Shown here: positions 15,596 to 24,400 of the stretch, one piece after another | How the letters are laid out: each line of letters opens with the position of its first letter | Position numbering within the stretch: the stretch's first letter is position 1 | Assembly: GCA_003158875.1 (NCBI GenBank) | Contig: PMLK01000058.1 | Location: 1-50,841 of the forward strand | Length of the DNA stretch: 50,841 nt | From: Chloroflexota bacterium | Lineage (GTDB): Bacteria > Chloroflexota > Limnocylindria > Limnocylindrales > CSP1-4 | Direction of reading: 5' to 3' | The notes under the pieces: model-generated | What the model saw: only the letters and a program-made list of their open reading frames with translations | What the model was told of the DNA's origin: nothing | Databases searched by the model: none | Position numbers and translations under genes: made by a program

Positions 15596-18325
15596 TTACC
15601 GGGCGGCAACGTTGCCGGAACGGTGGGCGCTGCCGGAACGGTGGCCGTTGCCTGAAGGGTGGGCGCTGCCGGAACGGCCGACAGCAACGGTGGGATGGAG
15701 TCGGGCCTCGCGCCGGTCGAACCAATACTTGGTCAGTTCAACGAGGGTCAAGTACCCGGCGACGATCGCGACGACAATCGGCCAGAACTGCCACGGCAGC
15801 GCCCCGAAGCCGATTATGGATCCCAGGGGACTCAATGGGATGATCACCGCCGCGGCCAGCGCTGCCATGATCGCCGCCACGAGCTGCTTGCTGGGGTGGC
15901 TCCGCCAGAAAGGCGTGAATCGGGTGCGGATTACCAGCACGACCAGGATCTGAGTGAAGAGCGACTCCACAAACCAGCCGGTGTGGAACGAATTCTCGTT
16001 ATTGCCGAGCAGCAGGAGCAGCAGGCCGAAGGTGAGGTAGTCGAAGATCGACGAGACGGGGCCGAAGACGACCATGAACCGCTCGATGGCGTGGACATCC
16101 CAGCGAGCCGGATCGGCCTGCATGTCGGCGTCGACATTGTCCGTCGGGATGGCCGTTTGCGAGGCATCGTAGATCAGGTTGTTGAGCAGGATCTGGCCCG
16201 GTGTCATGGGCAGGAACGGCAGCAGCAGGGCGGCGCCGGCCATGCTGATCATGTTGCCGAAGTTCGAGCTGGTGCCCATTCGGATGTATTTGAGAGTGTT
16301 CGCGAACGTCCGCCGCCCCTCGGTGACGCCCTGGGAGATGGCGGCGAGGCTGGGCTCGAGCAGGATGATGTCGGCCGCCGAGCGAGCCACGTCGGTGGCG
16401 TTGTCGACGCTGATGCCCACGTCGGCGACATGCAGCGCAGGGGCGTCGTTGATGCCATCGCCCATGTAGCCGACGACATGGCCCGATTCGCGCAAAGCCC
16501 GGATCACCTGGAGCTTCTGGTCCGGGTCCACGCGGGCGAAGATGGTGGTTCGCTGAGCACGAGCGACCAGGGCCGGGTGAGTCAGCTTCCGCATCTGATC
16601 GCCGGTCAGGACACCGTCGACGTGTAACCCCACCAGACCGGCCACGTGGCGAGCCACAAGGTCGTTGTCGCCGGTAATGATCTTGAGGGCGATGCCCTGT
16701 TGCGCCAGATCCGCGATCGCCGCTCCCACATCCGGCTTGGGTGGGTCGCTGAAGAGGATCACGCCCTCAAAGGTGAGATCGTGCTCGAGACTAGAAGCGT
16801 GACTGATGTCGCCTGCCATCTCGGCCGGCGTCAGCGCCCTCGAGGCGACCGCCACCAGCCGGAATCCGTCGGCCGAGGAGTCGTTAACCAGCTTCGCCAG
16901 CCTCTTGTGTTCGGCGGTCTTGATCGGTCGCGCCGTGTGATCCTCGCGGACGTTCGTCGAGACCGCGGCAACTGCCTCCGGAGCCCCCTTCGTAACCAGC
17001 ATCGGCGGCTCCGTGCCGCGCTGGACGACCACGCTGAGCATTCGGCGGTTGAAGTCGTAGGGCAGCTCGGCGAGCTTGCGATATGACTTCAGATCGGGCG
17101 GCTTGGGGGCGCTCGCCAGAATGGCCGTGTCGAGCGGGTTCACGAAGCTTGCCTGGAAATGGCTGTTGAGGTAGGCGAGCCCGATGGCGTTCGAGGCCTC
17201 GTCGGCGTCGTCCTTGTCTACCCCGACGGCCTTCACCAGCTCGAGCTTGCCGAGCGTAAGAGTGCCCGTCTTGTCGGTGCACAGGACTGTGATACTGCCG
17301 AGATTCTGGATCGCGGGCAGACGCTTGACCAGGACACCGTGGGCGGTAAGCACCCGAGCGCCGCGGGTCAGGTTGAGGGTCACGATGGCCGGCAACAGTT
17401 CAGGCGTCAGTCCGACCGCGAGAGCGATCGAGAATAGGAGGGCGTCGAAGAGCGGCCGGTGGAGAGCCACGTTGATGGCGAACACGCCCACGACCAGGAT
17501 CAGGGTTACGCGGCCGATCAGCATGCTGAAGGCCCGAACGCCGTGCTGGAAGTCGGTTTCGGGGGCCCGCTCGGCGAGCCGGTGGGCAATCGCTCCGTAG
17601 CTGGTCCGAGCGCCGGTGGCGGTGACCACAGCCTTGCCGGTACCACTAACAACGCTCGTCCCGAAGAAGGCCAACCCGGCCCGATCCTCGTCCTTGTCCG
17701 GATCGAGAGTTCCGGGCATAGGGTTCTTCAGGGCCGCGGCCGATTCGCCGGTCAGCGACGACTCATCAACGAACAGATGATTGCCCTCGACCAGGCGCGC
17801 GTCCGCAGGCACGATATCGCCGGCGCCCAGGACGACAAGGTCGCCTCGAACGACCTCGCGGATCATGATTTCTTGCTGCTTGCCGTCGCGGACAACCGTG
17901 GCCCGCAGGGCCAGACGGGCCTGGAGCGCGGCGACGGCCGCTTCCGAACGAGCCTCCTGGACGAAGCCGAGCAGCGCACTCATGGCCACGATCGCGAGGA
18001 TGATGCCGGCCTCGACGCGATCGCCGACGACCATGCTCACGGCACTGGCGGCGACCAGGATCAGGACGAGAGGGCTGGCAAATTGGCTGATCAGGACCGC
18101 CAGCGGCCCGCGGTGACCTTCGCTGCCGAGCGCGTTGGGGCCGTCCTGCCGCAGCCGTTGTGCGGCTTCGGACGAGGTGAGGCCCGTGGCCTCCGGAAGG
18201 GACGGGTCGACCGGTTTGGCCGGGTCGACCGGGTCGGCCGATTTGGCCGGGTCGGCCGATTTGGCCGATTTGGCCGGTTTGGATGGCTTGGCCGGTTTGG
18301 ATGGGGCTGGGGATTTCTTCGCCAT
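15596..18325 (-). CDS. mgtA: Magnesium-translocating P-type ATPase (MgtA/MgtB type)
   Basis: A 909-residue P3B-type ATPase that imports Mg2+ across the cytoplasmic membrane. It has the actuator TGES (DESSLTGESAAALKN), the phosphorylation motif DKTGTLT with Asp351, nucleotide-domain KGAPEAV, the hinge GDGINDAPAL and about ten membrane helices. The MgtA group is indicated by AVGLTPELLPAIVTLNLTRG and the C-terminal FMVVFGPVSSIFDYLTFGLL. Odd features: the N-terminal 45 residues are KPAKS/DPAKS repeats, and the C-terminal 28 residues are built from SGSAH/SGNGHR repeats, both encoded by tandem DNA repeats. TAGCAT lies nine bases before the ATG without a Shine-Dalgarno site. A lipoprotein gene follows. 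Confidence 0.95.
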   Translation of the reverse strand: MAKKSPAPSKPAKPSKPAKSAKSADPAKSADPVDPAKPVDPSLPEATGLTSSEAAQRLRQDGPNALGSEGHRGPLAVLISQFASPLVLILVAASAVSMVVGDRVEAGIILAIVAMSALLGFVQEARSEAAVAALQARLALRATVVRDGKQQEIMIREVVRGDLVVLGAGDIVPADARLVEGNHLFVDESSLTGESAAALKNPMPGTLDPDKDEDRAGLAFFGTSVVSGTGKAVVTATGARTSYGAIAHRLAERAPETDFQHGVRAFSMLIGRVTLILVVGVFAINVALHRPLFDALLFSIALAVGLTPELLPAIVTLNLTRGARVLTAHGVLVKRLPAIQNLGSITVLCTDKTGTLTLGKLELVKAVGVDKDDADEASNAIGLAYLNSHFQASFVNPLDTAILASAPKPPDLKSYRKLAELPYDFNRRMLSVVVQRGTEPPMLVTKGAPEAVAAVSTNVREDHTARPIKTAEHKRLAKLVNDSSADGFRLVAVASRALTPAEMAGDISHASSLEHDLTFEGVILFSDPPKPDVGAAIADLAQQGIALKIITGDNDLVARHVAGLVGLHVDGVLTGDQMRKLTHPALVARAQRTTIFARVDPDQKLQVIRALRESGHVVGYMGDGINDAPALHVADVGISVDNATDVARSAADIILLEPSLAAISQGVTEGRRTFANTLKYIRMGTSSNFGNMISMAGAALLLPFLPMTPGQILLNNLIYDASQTAIPTDNVDADMQADPARWDVHAIERFMVVFGPVSSIFDYLTFGLLLLLLGNNENSFHTGWFVESLFTQILVVLVIRTRFTPFWRSHPSKQLVAAIMAALAAAVIIPLSPLGSIIGFGALPWQFWPIVVAIVAGYLTLVELTKYWFDRREARLHPTVAVGRSGSAHPSGNGHRSGSAHRSGNVAAR
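15606..15680. repeat. 18-bp imperfect tandem repeats encoding the MgtA C-terminal tail
   Basis: About four copies of an 18-base unit resembling GCTGCCGGAACGGTGGGC run through the last codons of the ATPase. They preserve frame and encode a Ser/Gly/His/Arg tail. Confidence 0.65.
18190..18310. repeat. 9-bp-based tandem repeats encoding the MgtA N-terminal extension
   Basis: Repeats built on GGTCGGCCGATTTGGCCG variants encode the Lys/Pro/Ala/Ser/Asp-rich N-terminus before the first conserved residues of the pump. The units are multiples of nine bases, so copy changes stay in frame. Confidence 0.65.
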
Positions 18326-18334
18326 ATCGCGTCG

Positions 18335-18340
18335 ATGCTA
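18335..18340 (-). promoter_or_regulatory. -10-like hexamer TAGCAT for leaderless mgtA
   Basis: TAGCAT on the minus strand ends nine bases before the ATG. A TTAGCC at plus positions 18359-18364 is 18 bases upstream as a possible -35. No Shine-Dalgarno is present, so there is no room for a long Mg2+-sensing leader. Confidence 0.4.
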
Positions 18341-18443
18341 CAGCCACCAGCGTTCGAGGGCTAACCGACGGCGCGGCGGGGAACCGTGTCGGCGTTGCGG
18401 CATCGCGCTTAGAGCGCCGCTCGCTCGGGCGCGGGCCATGGGC

Positions 18444-18449
18444 TATGGT
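18444..18449 (+). promoter_or_regulatory. -10-like hexamer TATGGT for leaderless EamA gene
   Basis: TATGGT ends six bases before the ATG at 18456, and no ribosome-binding sequence is seen. It lies in the 130-bp region between divergent mgtA and the EamA gene. Confidence 0.4.
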
Positions 18450-18455
18450 TCGGCG

Positions 18456-19400
18456 ATGACCTCGATCCGATCGAAGCTCGACGAGCGGTTCCGTCCGTAT
18501 CTGCTGCTGCTTTGCCTCGGCCTCGTATGGGGAGCCCATTGGCCGATTACCAAGATCGGCCTGCGCGACCTGCCGCCGTTCACATACGGCGTGCTGCGAG
18601 TCGCCACCGGGCTCGTGGTCATCGTCGCGATACTGGCCGTCCGTCGCGGCCTGAAGCTCCCCGACCGCCGCGACCTGCCGGTCATCCTGTCTGTCGGCTT
18701 AGGCCAGATGGCCGCGGCCATCGCCTTGATGAACCTCGCGCTGCAGCTCGTTGCCGCCGGCCGCTCTTCCATCCTGGTCTACACGATGCCTCTGTGGGTG
18801 GGACTCTTCCAGCTATCGAGTCTTCGCGCCGGCGGCGCCCGGAGGCAGGTCGCGGGTCTCCTCATCGGCCTCGCCGGCATCGGCCTGCTCCTTAGCCCTC
18901 AATCGATCGATTGGGGATCACCGGGCCAGTTGCTCGGCAGCGCAGCGTTGCTAGTGAGTGCGGTCATGTGGGCCCTCACGACGATCCACCTTCGCCGCCA
19001 CGAGTGGCACGGCACGCCGTTCAGCCTGATGCCGTGGCAACTGCTGGTTGCGATCGTGCCGCTGGCCGTGCTGGCGCTGACGCTCGAGGGCGGCAGGACC
19101 ATCAATTGGTCGCCGACCGCCATAGCCGCCATCATCTACAGCGGCCCGATAGCGACGGCTCTGGCGTACTGGCTCGCGCAATCCGTGTCGCGGGCGCTCA
19201 GCTCGCTTACCGCCACGATGGGCTTTCTCACCGTCCCCGTCGTCGGCCTGATCTCGTCGTGGCTGATGCTCGGCGAGCCACTCACTCTGCTCGATCTGGC
19301 GGGCGCGGCGGCGACTCTCGTCGGCGTGGTCGTTGTGTCAGTCTCAACGCCACCCAGCGAGGCGCCGTTGCCCGACACAGGCGAGTTGGCCGGCCTGTGA
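18456..19400 (+). CDS. EamA/DMT-superfamily transporter
   Basis: A 314-residue exporter-like membrane protein with two EamA repeats of about five helices each. Repeat one begins LLLLCLGLVWGAHWPITKIG and contains PFTYGVLRVATGLVVI. Repeat two begins near residue 165 (LLGSAALLVSAVMWALTTI) and ends in the family-typical PVVGLISSWLMLGEPLTLLD. Members usually export amino acids or other metabolites; the substrate cannot be predicted. The start at ATG 18456 is supported by a -10-like element just upstream; the open frame continues further into the mgtA promoter region without meaning. It precedes the menaquinone operon but is separated from it by 116 bp and a promoter. Confidence 0.9.
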   Translation: MTSIRSKLDERFRPYLLLLCLGLVWGAHWPITKIGLRDLPPFTYGVLRVATGLVVIVAILAVRRGLKLPDRRDLPVILSVGLGQMAAAIALMNLALQLVAAGRSSILVYTMPLWVGLFQLSSLRAGGARRQVAGLLIGLAGIGLLLSPQSIDWGSPGQLLGSAALLVSAVMWALTTIHLRRHEWHGTPFSLMPWQLLVAIVPLAVLALTLEGGRTINWSPTAIAAIIYSGPIATALAYWLAQSVSRALSSLTATMGFLTVPVVGLISSWLMLGEPLTLLDLAGAAATLVGVVVVSVSTPPSEAPLPDTGELAGL

Positions 19401-19418
19401 GACGGCGCCGTATGTGCC

Positions 19419-19447
19419 TTGCGCCCGCCGGTTCCCGCCAATAGCAT
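19419..19447 (+). promoter_or_regulatory. Promoter of the tetR-men operon
   Basis: TTGCGC (19419-19424) and TAGCAT (19442-19447) are 17 bases apart. Transcription would start near 19454, immediately before the palindrome at 19457. Confidence 0.5.
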
Positions 19448-19456
19448 CTCCGTTGT

Positions 19457-19480
19457 AACCGACCGACCAGTCGGTCGGTT
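19457..19480. promoter_or_regulatory. TetR-family operator, 11-2-11 perfect palindrome
   Basis: Arms AACCGACCGAC and its exact complement flank a CA spacer, 24 bp in all. The inner GACC-AGTC-GGT pattern is the classic TetR/AcrR-type site. It sits at the predicted transcription start, 37 bases before the tetR start codon, so autorepression and control of the whole men operon are likely. Confidence 0.85.
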
Positions 19481-19516
19481 GTGAGGGTCGGTTCGAACGA
19501 ATGTCGGAGAGCTGAA

Positions 19517-20176
19517 TTGGCACGTCGCCAGCAAACGCCGGCGGATCGGGCAGCCGCAAGCCGCGAGTCGATTCTCGACGGCGCCTTCGAAGCCTTCACC
19601 CGCACGGGCTATCGCGACACGGCAATCGACGACATTGCCGCCGCGGCCGATGTCTCCAAGGGCGGCATCTACTTCCACTTTCCCAACAAGGAATCGATCT
19701 TTCGCGAGCTGATGCGGACGACTGCCGACAAGCTGGTCGACAAGGTGGAACGTGTCGTCGGAGCCGAACCCGACCCGATCGCGAAGGCCGAAGCCGCTCT
19801 TCGAACGGTCCTTGAGGTGTTCGCGGGCCACCGGACCATGGCCCGACTCTTCTTCGAAGCCGGCGGCGCGGGGCGCGGCTTCCAAACCGAACTCAACGAC
19901 CTCCACGACCGTTTCGCGCGGCTGATCCAGGGTTACCTGGACGAGGCGGTCGCGGCCGGAACGATCGCGCCGCTCGACACCCGGATTACGAGCGTGGCCT
20001 GGTTCGGGGCGCTGGACGAGGTGGTGGCCAGCTGGCTGCAGGCCAGGCACCCGGGCCGCCTGGAGGATGCTTACCCGACTCTGCGCGCCGTGCTGCTGCG
20101 GAGCGCAGGCGTACCTGAGCAGCGGATCGCGGCGGAGTGGCGGGACTGGCCGAGCTTCCCGGAGGTGGCACCGTGA
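19517..20176 (+). CDS. TetR-family transcriptional regulator heading the menaquinone operon
   Basis: A 219-residue repressor-type protein. TTG 19517 is chosen as start because GGAGAGC lies eight bases upstream. The N-terminal helix-turn-helix is clear: SILDGAFEAFTRTGYRDTAI, DDIAAAADVSKGGIYFHFPN, KESIFRELM. The C-terminal ligand domain (about residues 80-205) is of the TetR_C_6/YcdC-like helical type, with FAGHRTMARLFFEAGG. Its stop overlaps the GTG start of menF, so regulator and biosynthetic genes are one transcript. The effector is unknown; a pathway intermediate or quinone is an inference. Confidence 0.9.
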   Translation: MARRQQTPADRAAASRESILDGAFEAFTRTGYRDTAIDDIAAAADVSKGGIYFHFPNKESIFRELMRTTADKLVDKVERVVGAEPDPIAKAEAALRTVLEVFAGHRTMARLFFEAGGAGRGFQTELNDLHDRFARLIQGYLDEAVAAGTIAPLDTRITSVAWFGALDEVVASWLQARHPGRLEDAYPTLRAVLLRSAGVPEQRIAAEWRDWPSFPEVAP

Positions 20177-21693
20177 CGGTGGCGCGCGCCTCGGGGAGTG
20201 GCGTGGCTGCGGGGACTGGCGTGGCTGCGACGGGCCGGCTCAGCGTGACGAACTCGGCCGTGGAACCGTTCGATCCCATTTCCCTGTACGCGGCGGGCGT
20301 CGAAGCGGGGCTCGAATGCGCGCTCTGGCTCCGGCCGAGCGAGGACTTCGCGCTCGTTGGCATCGGTAGGGCATGGGCCGTGGAGCCGGCCGGACCAGAG
20401 CGGTTCGGCGAGGCTGCGGCCGCCTTTCGCGGGCTCGTATCTGTGGCGGGCGCGGCAAACGTAGCGGGCGTGGCCGCTGCCGCGGGCGTGGCGGGCGCCA
20501 CCGGGTCCGGGGCCGGCGACGCCAGGCGACACGGCGCACTCCGTGGCATAGGCCCGGTGCTGATGGGCGGGCTGGGCTTCTCGGGCAGGGTACCGGCCGC
20601 AGACGGGGAGTGGAGTCCGTTCAGAGCCGCGTCGCTGATACTGCCGTCGTTAACGGCCTTGCGGTCGGGCGATGGCAGCTGGCTCACGACCGCGACGGTG
20701 AGTGCGGCGGCCCCAGACGCGTCGGGGGCAATGGGCCGGTCGGGCGGCGCCGACGGATCGGTGGCCTGGCCTCGGCTGGCCGCCCGCGCTTCGGAGCTGG
20801 CCGCCAGCGCATCAGATCTGGCGACTTCAGCCGCAGAATCGGGCGCCGACGTACCCCTCGCAATCGATGCACAGACGCCCGATCGCGAGCACTGGCGCCA
20901 CGCCGTCGGGCTGATCGCCGGGGCAGTCGGTCGCGGCCGCCTCGACAAAGTCGTGCTTGCCCGCCGGCTAGGGCTCACCGCCACCGCTCCGCTGGACGTG
21001 CCCTCGGCCCTTCGCCGTCTCGCCGTGACCTCCGCTGAGAGCAGCGTCTTCGCTTTTCATCGCGGCGCTACAACGTTCATGGGCGCCACGCCGGAACGAC
21101 TCGCGCGCACCGATGGGCGGGCCTATCGGACCGTCGCGATCGCCGGTTCGACTCGTCGAGGAGCGACGCCGGCGGAGGACGACGCCCTGGCCGCCGAACT
21201 CATGACCTCCGACAAGGAGCGCGAGGAACACGCGGTCGTGGTGCGGACCATCCGGCGCCAGCTCGAACCGATTTCGGAGCGCCTCGAAGTCGCGGCTCGG
21301 CCGAGTGTGCTGCGGCTGCGCCACGTCCAGCATCTGGTCACCGAATTCACCGGCTCGGTGCGCGGTGACGACGGGCTGCTCGGCCTCGCTGGACTGCTCC
21401 ACCCAACTCCGGCGGTGGGCGGCGAACCGCGGGACCTGGCTCTGGCGATGGTCGACGAACACGAGGACTTTGAACGTGGCTGGTACGCCGGGCCGATCGG
21501 CTGGCTCAGCCCCAACGGCGACGGAGAGTTGATGGTGGCCCTGCGTTGCGGGCTCGTCCGCGGCAGTGGTGCGGCCCTGTTCGCGGGATGCGGCATCGTG
21601 GCCGACTCGGATCCGGACCGCGAATGGGACGAGTCCACGATCAAGCTGCGGACCCTCGCGGCGGCACTGGGCCAGCTGGAGGGTGAACGTTGA
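20173..21693 (+). CDS. menF: Isochorismate synthase
   Basis: First committed step of menaquinone synthesis: chorismate to isochorismate. The 506 residues start at GTG 20173, overlapping the tetR stop. The chorismate-binding domain covers about residues 236-500: LDKVVLARRLGLTA with the catalytic Lys, STRRGATPAEDDALAAELM, VLRLRHVQHLVTEFTGSVRG, HPTPAVGGEPRDLALA and the end GCGIVADSDPDREWDESTIK. The N-terminal half is divergent and rich in Gly/Ala/Val, including GSGVAAGTGVAA at the very start, which is encoded by a short GC-rich repeat also found in menC. Sibling salicylate or anthranilate synthases are unlikely given the men context. Confidence 0.93.
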   Translation: MTVARASGSGVAAGTGVAATGRLSVTNSAVEPFDPISLYAAGVEAGLECALWLRPSEDFALVGIGRAWAVEPAGPERFGEAAAAFRGLVSVAGAANVAGVAAAAGVAGATGSGAGDARRHGALRGIGPVLMGGLGFSGRVPAADGEWSPFRAASLILPSLTALRSGDGSWLTTATVSAAAPDASGAMGRSGGADGSVAWPRLAARASELAASASDLATSAAESGADVPLAIDAQTPDREHWRHAVGLIAGAVGRGRLDKVVLARRLGLTATAPLDVPSALRRLAVTSAESSVFAFHRGATTFMGATPERLARTDGRAYRTVAIAGSTRRGATPAEDDALAAELMTSDKEREEHAVVVRTIRRQLEPISERLEVAARPSVLRLRHVQHLVTEFTGSVRGDDGLLGLAGLLHPTPAVGGEPRDLALAMVDEHEDFERGWYAGPIGWLSPNGDGELMVALRCGLVRGSGAALFAGCGIVADSDPDREWDESTIKLRTLAAALGQLEGER

Positions 21694-23531
21694 GCGGCGA
21701 ATCCGGAGCCCTGCGCGCCTTCGTCGATGAGCTCGTCGTTGCGGGAATCCGCGACGCCATCGTCTGTCCCGGATCGCGGTCGACGCCCGTCGCTCTGGCG
21801 CTTCGGGCCCACGCCGGCGTCCACGTCCAGGTTTTGATCGACGAGCGTTCCGCCGGCTTCTTCGCCCTTGGCCTCGCCCGAACCACCCGACGCCCCGTTG
21901 TACTGCTGGCCACGTCCGGCACCGCGGTCGTCAACTTCGCTCCGGCCGTCGTCGAGGCCTCCCTGGCGCGAGTACCGCTGGTGGTGCTGACGGCCGATCG
22001 TCCGGACGAATTGCTCGATCGCGGCGCGCCGCAAACCATCGACCAGAACCACCTGTACGGATCGCATGCCAGGTGGTTCGTGCGGCTGGACCTGGACTCG
22101 ACGGCGCCGGACGGCGTCGCCAACGCCCGGTTCGTGGCGGCGCGGGCTGTGGCCACTGCATCGGAGGGGCCGGCCGGGCCGGTCCAGATCGACCTGCCGC
22201 TCCGCGAGCCGCTCATCCCGGCTGGCGATCTGGGCGCGGTGGCGCCGATGGCCGGGGCCGGGGCGTCCTCGGGCACCGCATTCGCGTCGACCCTCCAGGG
22301 CCGGCGCCATCTCGACGAGGAACAGCTGACCGCCCTGGCTCGTCGGCTGTCGTCGATCGAACGGGGACTCATCGTGGCCGGGCCACTGGACGACCCGGCC
22401 ACCCACGAGCCGATTGCCTGTCTCGCTGCCGCCACGGGCTTCCCGATCCTCGCCGATCCGCTTTCGGGGCTGCGGGCCGGCGGTCACGACCGCTCCATGG
22501 TTATGACTCACGCCGATCACCTCGTCAGACCGGGCACGTGGCTCGACGCTCATCGCCCGGAGCTGATCGTCCGGTTCGGGGCCATGCCCACGTCCAAGCC
22601 ACTGACCGAGCTTTTTCGCACGTCCGCCGCGCCACTCATCGCGATCGACGGCGACGGCGGCTGGCGGGAGTCGGCGCTCGTGCCCGCCACTTTCATCCAC
22701 TCCGACGTGGCCTGGACGGCGGCGGCGCTCGCCGATGAGGTGCGGGGCACCGCCGAGGCTGCCGAAGCGAGCGCCACGGGTGCGGCCGGCACCGCGGCCG
22801 ATACTGCGGCCGGCGGCTGGACGCGCGACTGGCTCGACGCCGAGTCGACCGCCGAGAAGGCTCTGTCGGAGTGGCTCGCCGGGCTGGTCGAACCGTTCGA
22901 AGGCACACCGCTCCGGGCGCTGGCCGAGCTGCTGCCCGCCGGCTCGATCCTCTGGGCCGGCAATTCGATGCCAGTTCGCGATCTGGACGACTGGCTGCCG
23001 TCACGCGAGAGCCCGTTGCGAGTGATGTCGAACCGCGGAGCCAACGGTATCGACGGCGTCGTCTCGACGGCTTTGGGCTCGGCCGCCGGCTCCATTGGCC
23101 CGGTTGCGCTCGTCGTCGGCGACGTCTCGTTCCTGCACGACGTCGGCGCGCTCGTCACGGCCCGGCTGGCGAAGCCGGATCTGCTCGTTGTTCTGATCAA
23201 CAACGACGGCGGCGGCATCTTCTCGCTGCTAGCTCAGGCCAGGACTTCCGCGCCCGGTGCCGGGTTGCCCGAGCATTTCGAGGAGTTGTTCGGCACGCCG
23301 CACAGCATCGATTTGGGGGCGATCGTCCGCTCGATCGGCTTCCGGCACAGGCTGGTCGAGCCGGGCAGTCCGACCGACCTGCGCATTGCCATCGACACGG
23401 AACTCCGTGGAACCGGACTACGCGTCGTAGAGTTGCGAACGGATCGTGCCCGCAACGCCCAACTCCACCACGAGGCGGCAGCGGCCGTGGCTTCGGCCCT
23501 GGACACGCTCGGGGCGGGGACGCGGCCATGA
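21690..23531 (+). CDS. menD: 2-succinyl-5-enolpyruvyl-6-hydroxy-3-cyclohexene-1-carboxylate synthase
   Basis: Thiamine-diphosphate enzyme that joins isochorismate and 2-oxoglutarate to give SEPHCHC. The 613 residues fit MenD with a few inserts. The N-terminal pyrimidine domain shows DAIVCPGSRSTPVALALR and the cofactor Glu in DERSAGFFALGLA; the middle has NHLYGSHARWFVRL. The C-terminal pyrophosphate domain shows AGNSMPVRDLDDWLPS, SNRGANGIDGVVSTALG and GDVSFLHDVGAL followed by NNDGGGIFSLL for metal-ThDP. An Ala/Thr-rich insertion (EAAEASATGAAGTAADTAAG) lies near residue 355. The TTG start overlaps the menF stop and has GGAGGG upstream. Confidence 0.96.
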   Translation: MSGESGALRAFVDELVVAGIRDAIVCPGSRSTPVALALRAHAGVHVQVLIDERSAGFFALGLARTTRRPVVLLATSGTAVVNFAPAVVEASLARVPLVVLTADRPDELLDRGAPQTIDQNHLYGSHARWFVRLDLDSTAPDGVANARFVAARAVATASEGPAGPVQIDLPLREPLIPAGDLGAVAPMAGAGASSGTAFASTLQGRRHLDEEQLTALARRLSSIERGLIVAGPLDDPATHEPIACLAAATGFPILADPLSGLRAGGHDRSMVMTHADHLVRPGTWLDAHRPELIVRFGAMPTSKPLTELFRTSAAPLIAIDGDGGWRESALVPATFIHSDVAWTAAALADEVRGTAEAAEASATGAAGTAADTAAGGWTRDWLDAESTAEKALSEWLAGLVEPFEGTPLRALAELLPAGSILWAGNSMPVRDLDDWLPSRESPLRVMSNRGANGIDGVVSTALGSAAGSIGPVALVVGDVSFLHDVGALVTARLAKPDLLVVLINNDGGGIFSLLAQARTSAPGAGLPEHFEELFGTPHSIDLGAIVRSIGFRHRLVEPGSPTDLRIAIDTELRGTGLRVVELRTDRARNAQLHHEAAAAVASALDTLGAGTRP

Positions 23532-24400
23532 CCCAGATCACCGCCGACGGCGCCTGCTACAACGTCCGCGTCGAGGGATCGGGGCCGCCGCTGCTGCTCA
23601 TCCACGGGTTTACCGGCCGCGGCTCGAATTGGGCGCCGCTGCTGACCGAGCTGCGACGCGTCGCAACCACCGTCGTCGTCGATCTCCTGGGCCACGGCAA
23701 CTCCGACTCCCCGACCGATCCGGAACGGCACGCCATAGAACGTCAGGCCGCGGATATCGTCGCGATCCTGCGGCGCCTGCGCCTCGCCCCGGCAACTGTG
23801 ATGGGCTATTCGATGGGGGCGCGAGTGGCGCTGCGCCTCGCCGTCACCACGCCGAATGTGGTCTCGCGGCTGATCCTGGAGAGTCCGTCGGCCGGCATCG
23901 CCGACCCGGAGCTTCGGGCCGCCCGTCGCGCCTCGGATGAGGAGCTGGCCCAGCTCGTCGAACGCGACGGCATCGCGGCCTTCGTAGACCGCTGGGAGAA
24001 CCTGCCGATCTTCGCCTCGGAGCAGTCGTTGCCTTCGGAGGTCAGGGCCCGTCACCATGCGGAGCGGCTGCGTTGCCGGCCGCATGCCCTGGCCGCATCG
24101 TTGCGCGGCGCCGGTCAGGCCTCCATGGAGCCGCTCCACGGCCGACTGGGCTCAGTGGCCGCGCCCACTCTCGTGATCGCCGGGGAGTTGGACAAAGTGG
24201 GCCTGCCGAGGGCCGAGTCCATCGCCCGCGGAATTCGCGGCGGCGAACTGGCCGTCGTCGCAGGTGCCGGCCACGCCCCACACCGCGAGCAACCGGCCGC
24301 CGTCACCGGCCTGATTCTGGATTTCCTCGCCCGACCCGTAGCCCGCCGGCAGGCCGCCCCTCTCCTCGCCCCGCCCTCGTCCGAAAGGAGCCGTCAATGA
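23528..24400 (+). CDS. menH: SHCHC synthase (MenH), alpha/beta hydrolase
   Basis: Removes pyruvate from SEPHCHC to form SHCHC. A 290-residue alpha/beta hydrolase with the oxyanion-side [25 protein letters not shown], the nucleophile elbow [13 protein letters not shown] (Ser near residue 94), the Asp in AGELDKVG, and the catalytic His in [11 protein letters not shown]. The paired Gly-Tyr-Ser-Met-Gly and FTG motifs match MenH. ATG 23528 overlaps the menD stop (ATGA). The last about 25 residues are a Pro/Arg-rich tail not usual in the family. A second alpha/beta hydrolase is fused to MenE in the same operon. Confidence 0.92.
   Translation: MTQITADGACYNVRVEGSGPPLLLIHGFTGRGSNWAPLLTELRRVATTVVVDLLGHGNSDSPTDPERHAIERQAADIVAILRRLRLAPATVMGYSMGARVALRLAVTTPNVVSRLILESPSAGIADPELRAARRASDEELAQLVERDGIAAFVDRWENLPIFASEQSLPSEVRARHHAERLRCRPHALAASLRGAGQASMEPLHGRLGSVAAPTLVIAGELDKVGLPRAESIARGIRGGELAVVAGAGHAPHREQPAAVTGLILDFLARPVARRQAAPLLAPPSSERSRQ

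Noticed and set aside
15606-18310. Short regular repeats that could suggest a CRISPR array
   Set aside because: Units are 9-18 bases with no unique spacers and lie inside coding sequence.
18325-18340. Mg2+-responsive leader (M-box-like) before mgtA
   Set aside because: The -10-like element lies nine bases before the ATG, leaving no room for a riboswitch, and no M-box-like sequence is visible further upstream.
21123-22700. Long minus-strand open frame (525 codons) opposite menF/menD
   Set aside because: It runs antisense to two strongly conserved enzymes and has Arg/Gly-rich, motif-free translation typical of GC-rich shadow frames.
22871-23530. Plus-strand frame extending menH upstream by about 220 codons into menD
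   Set aside because: The extension is the shifted frame of menD. MenH starts at the ATGA overlap at 23528.
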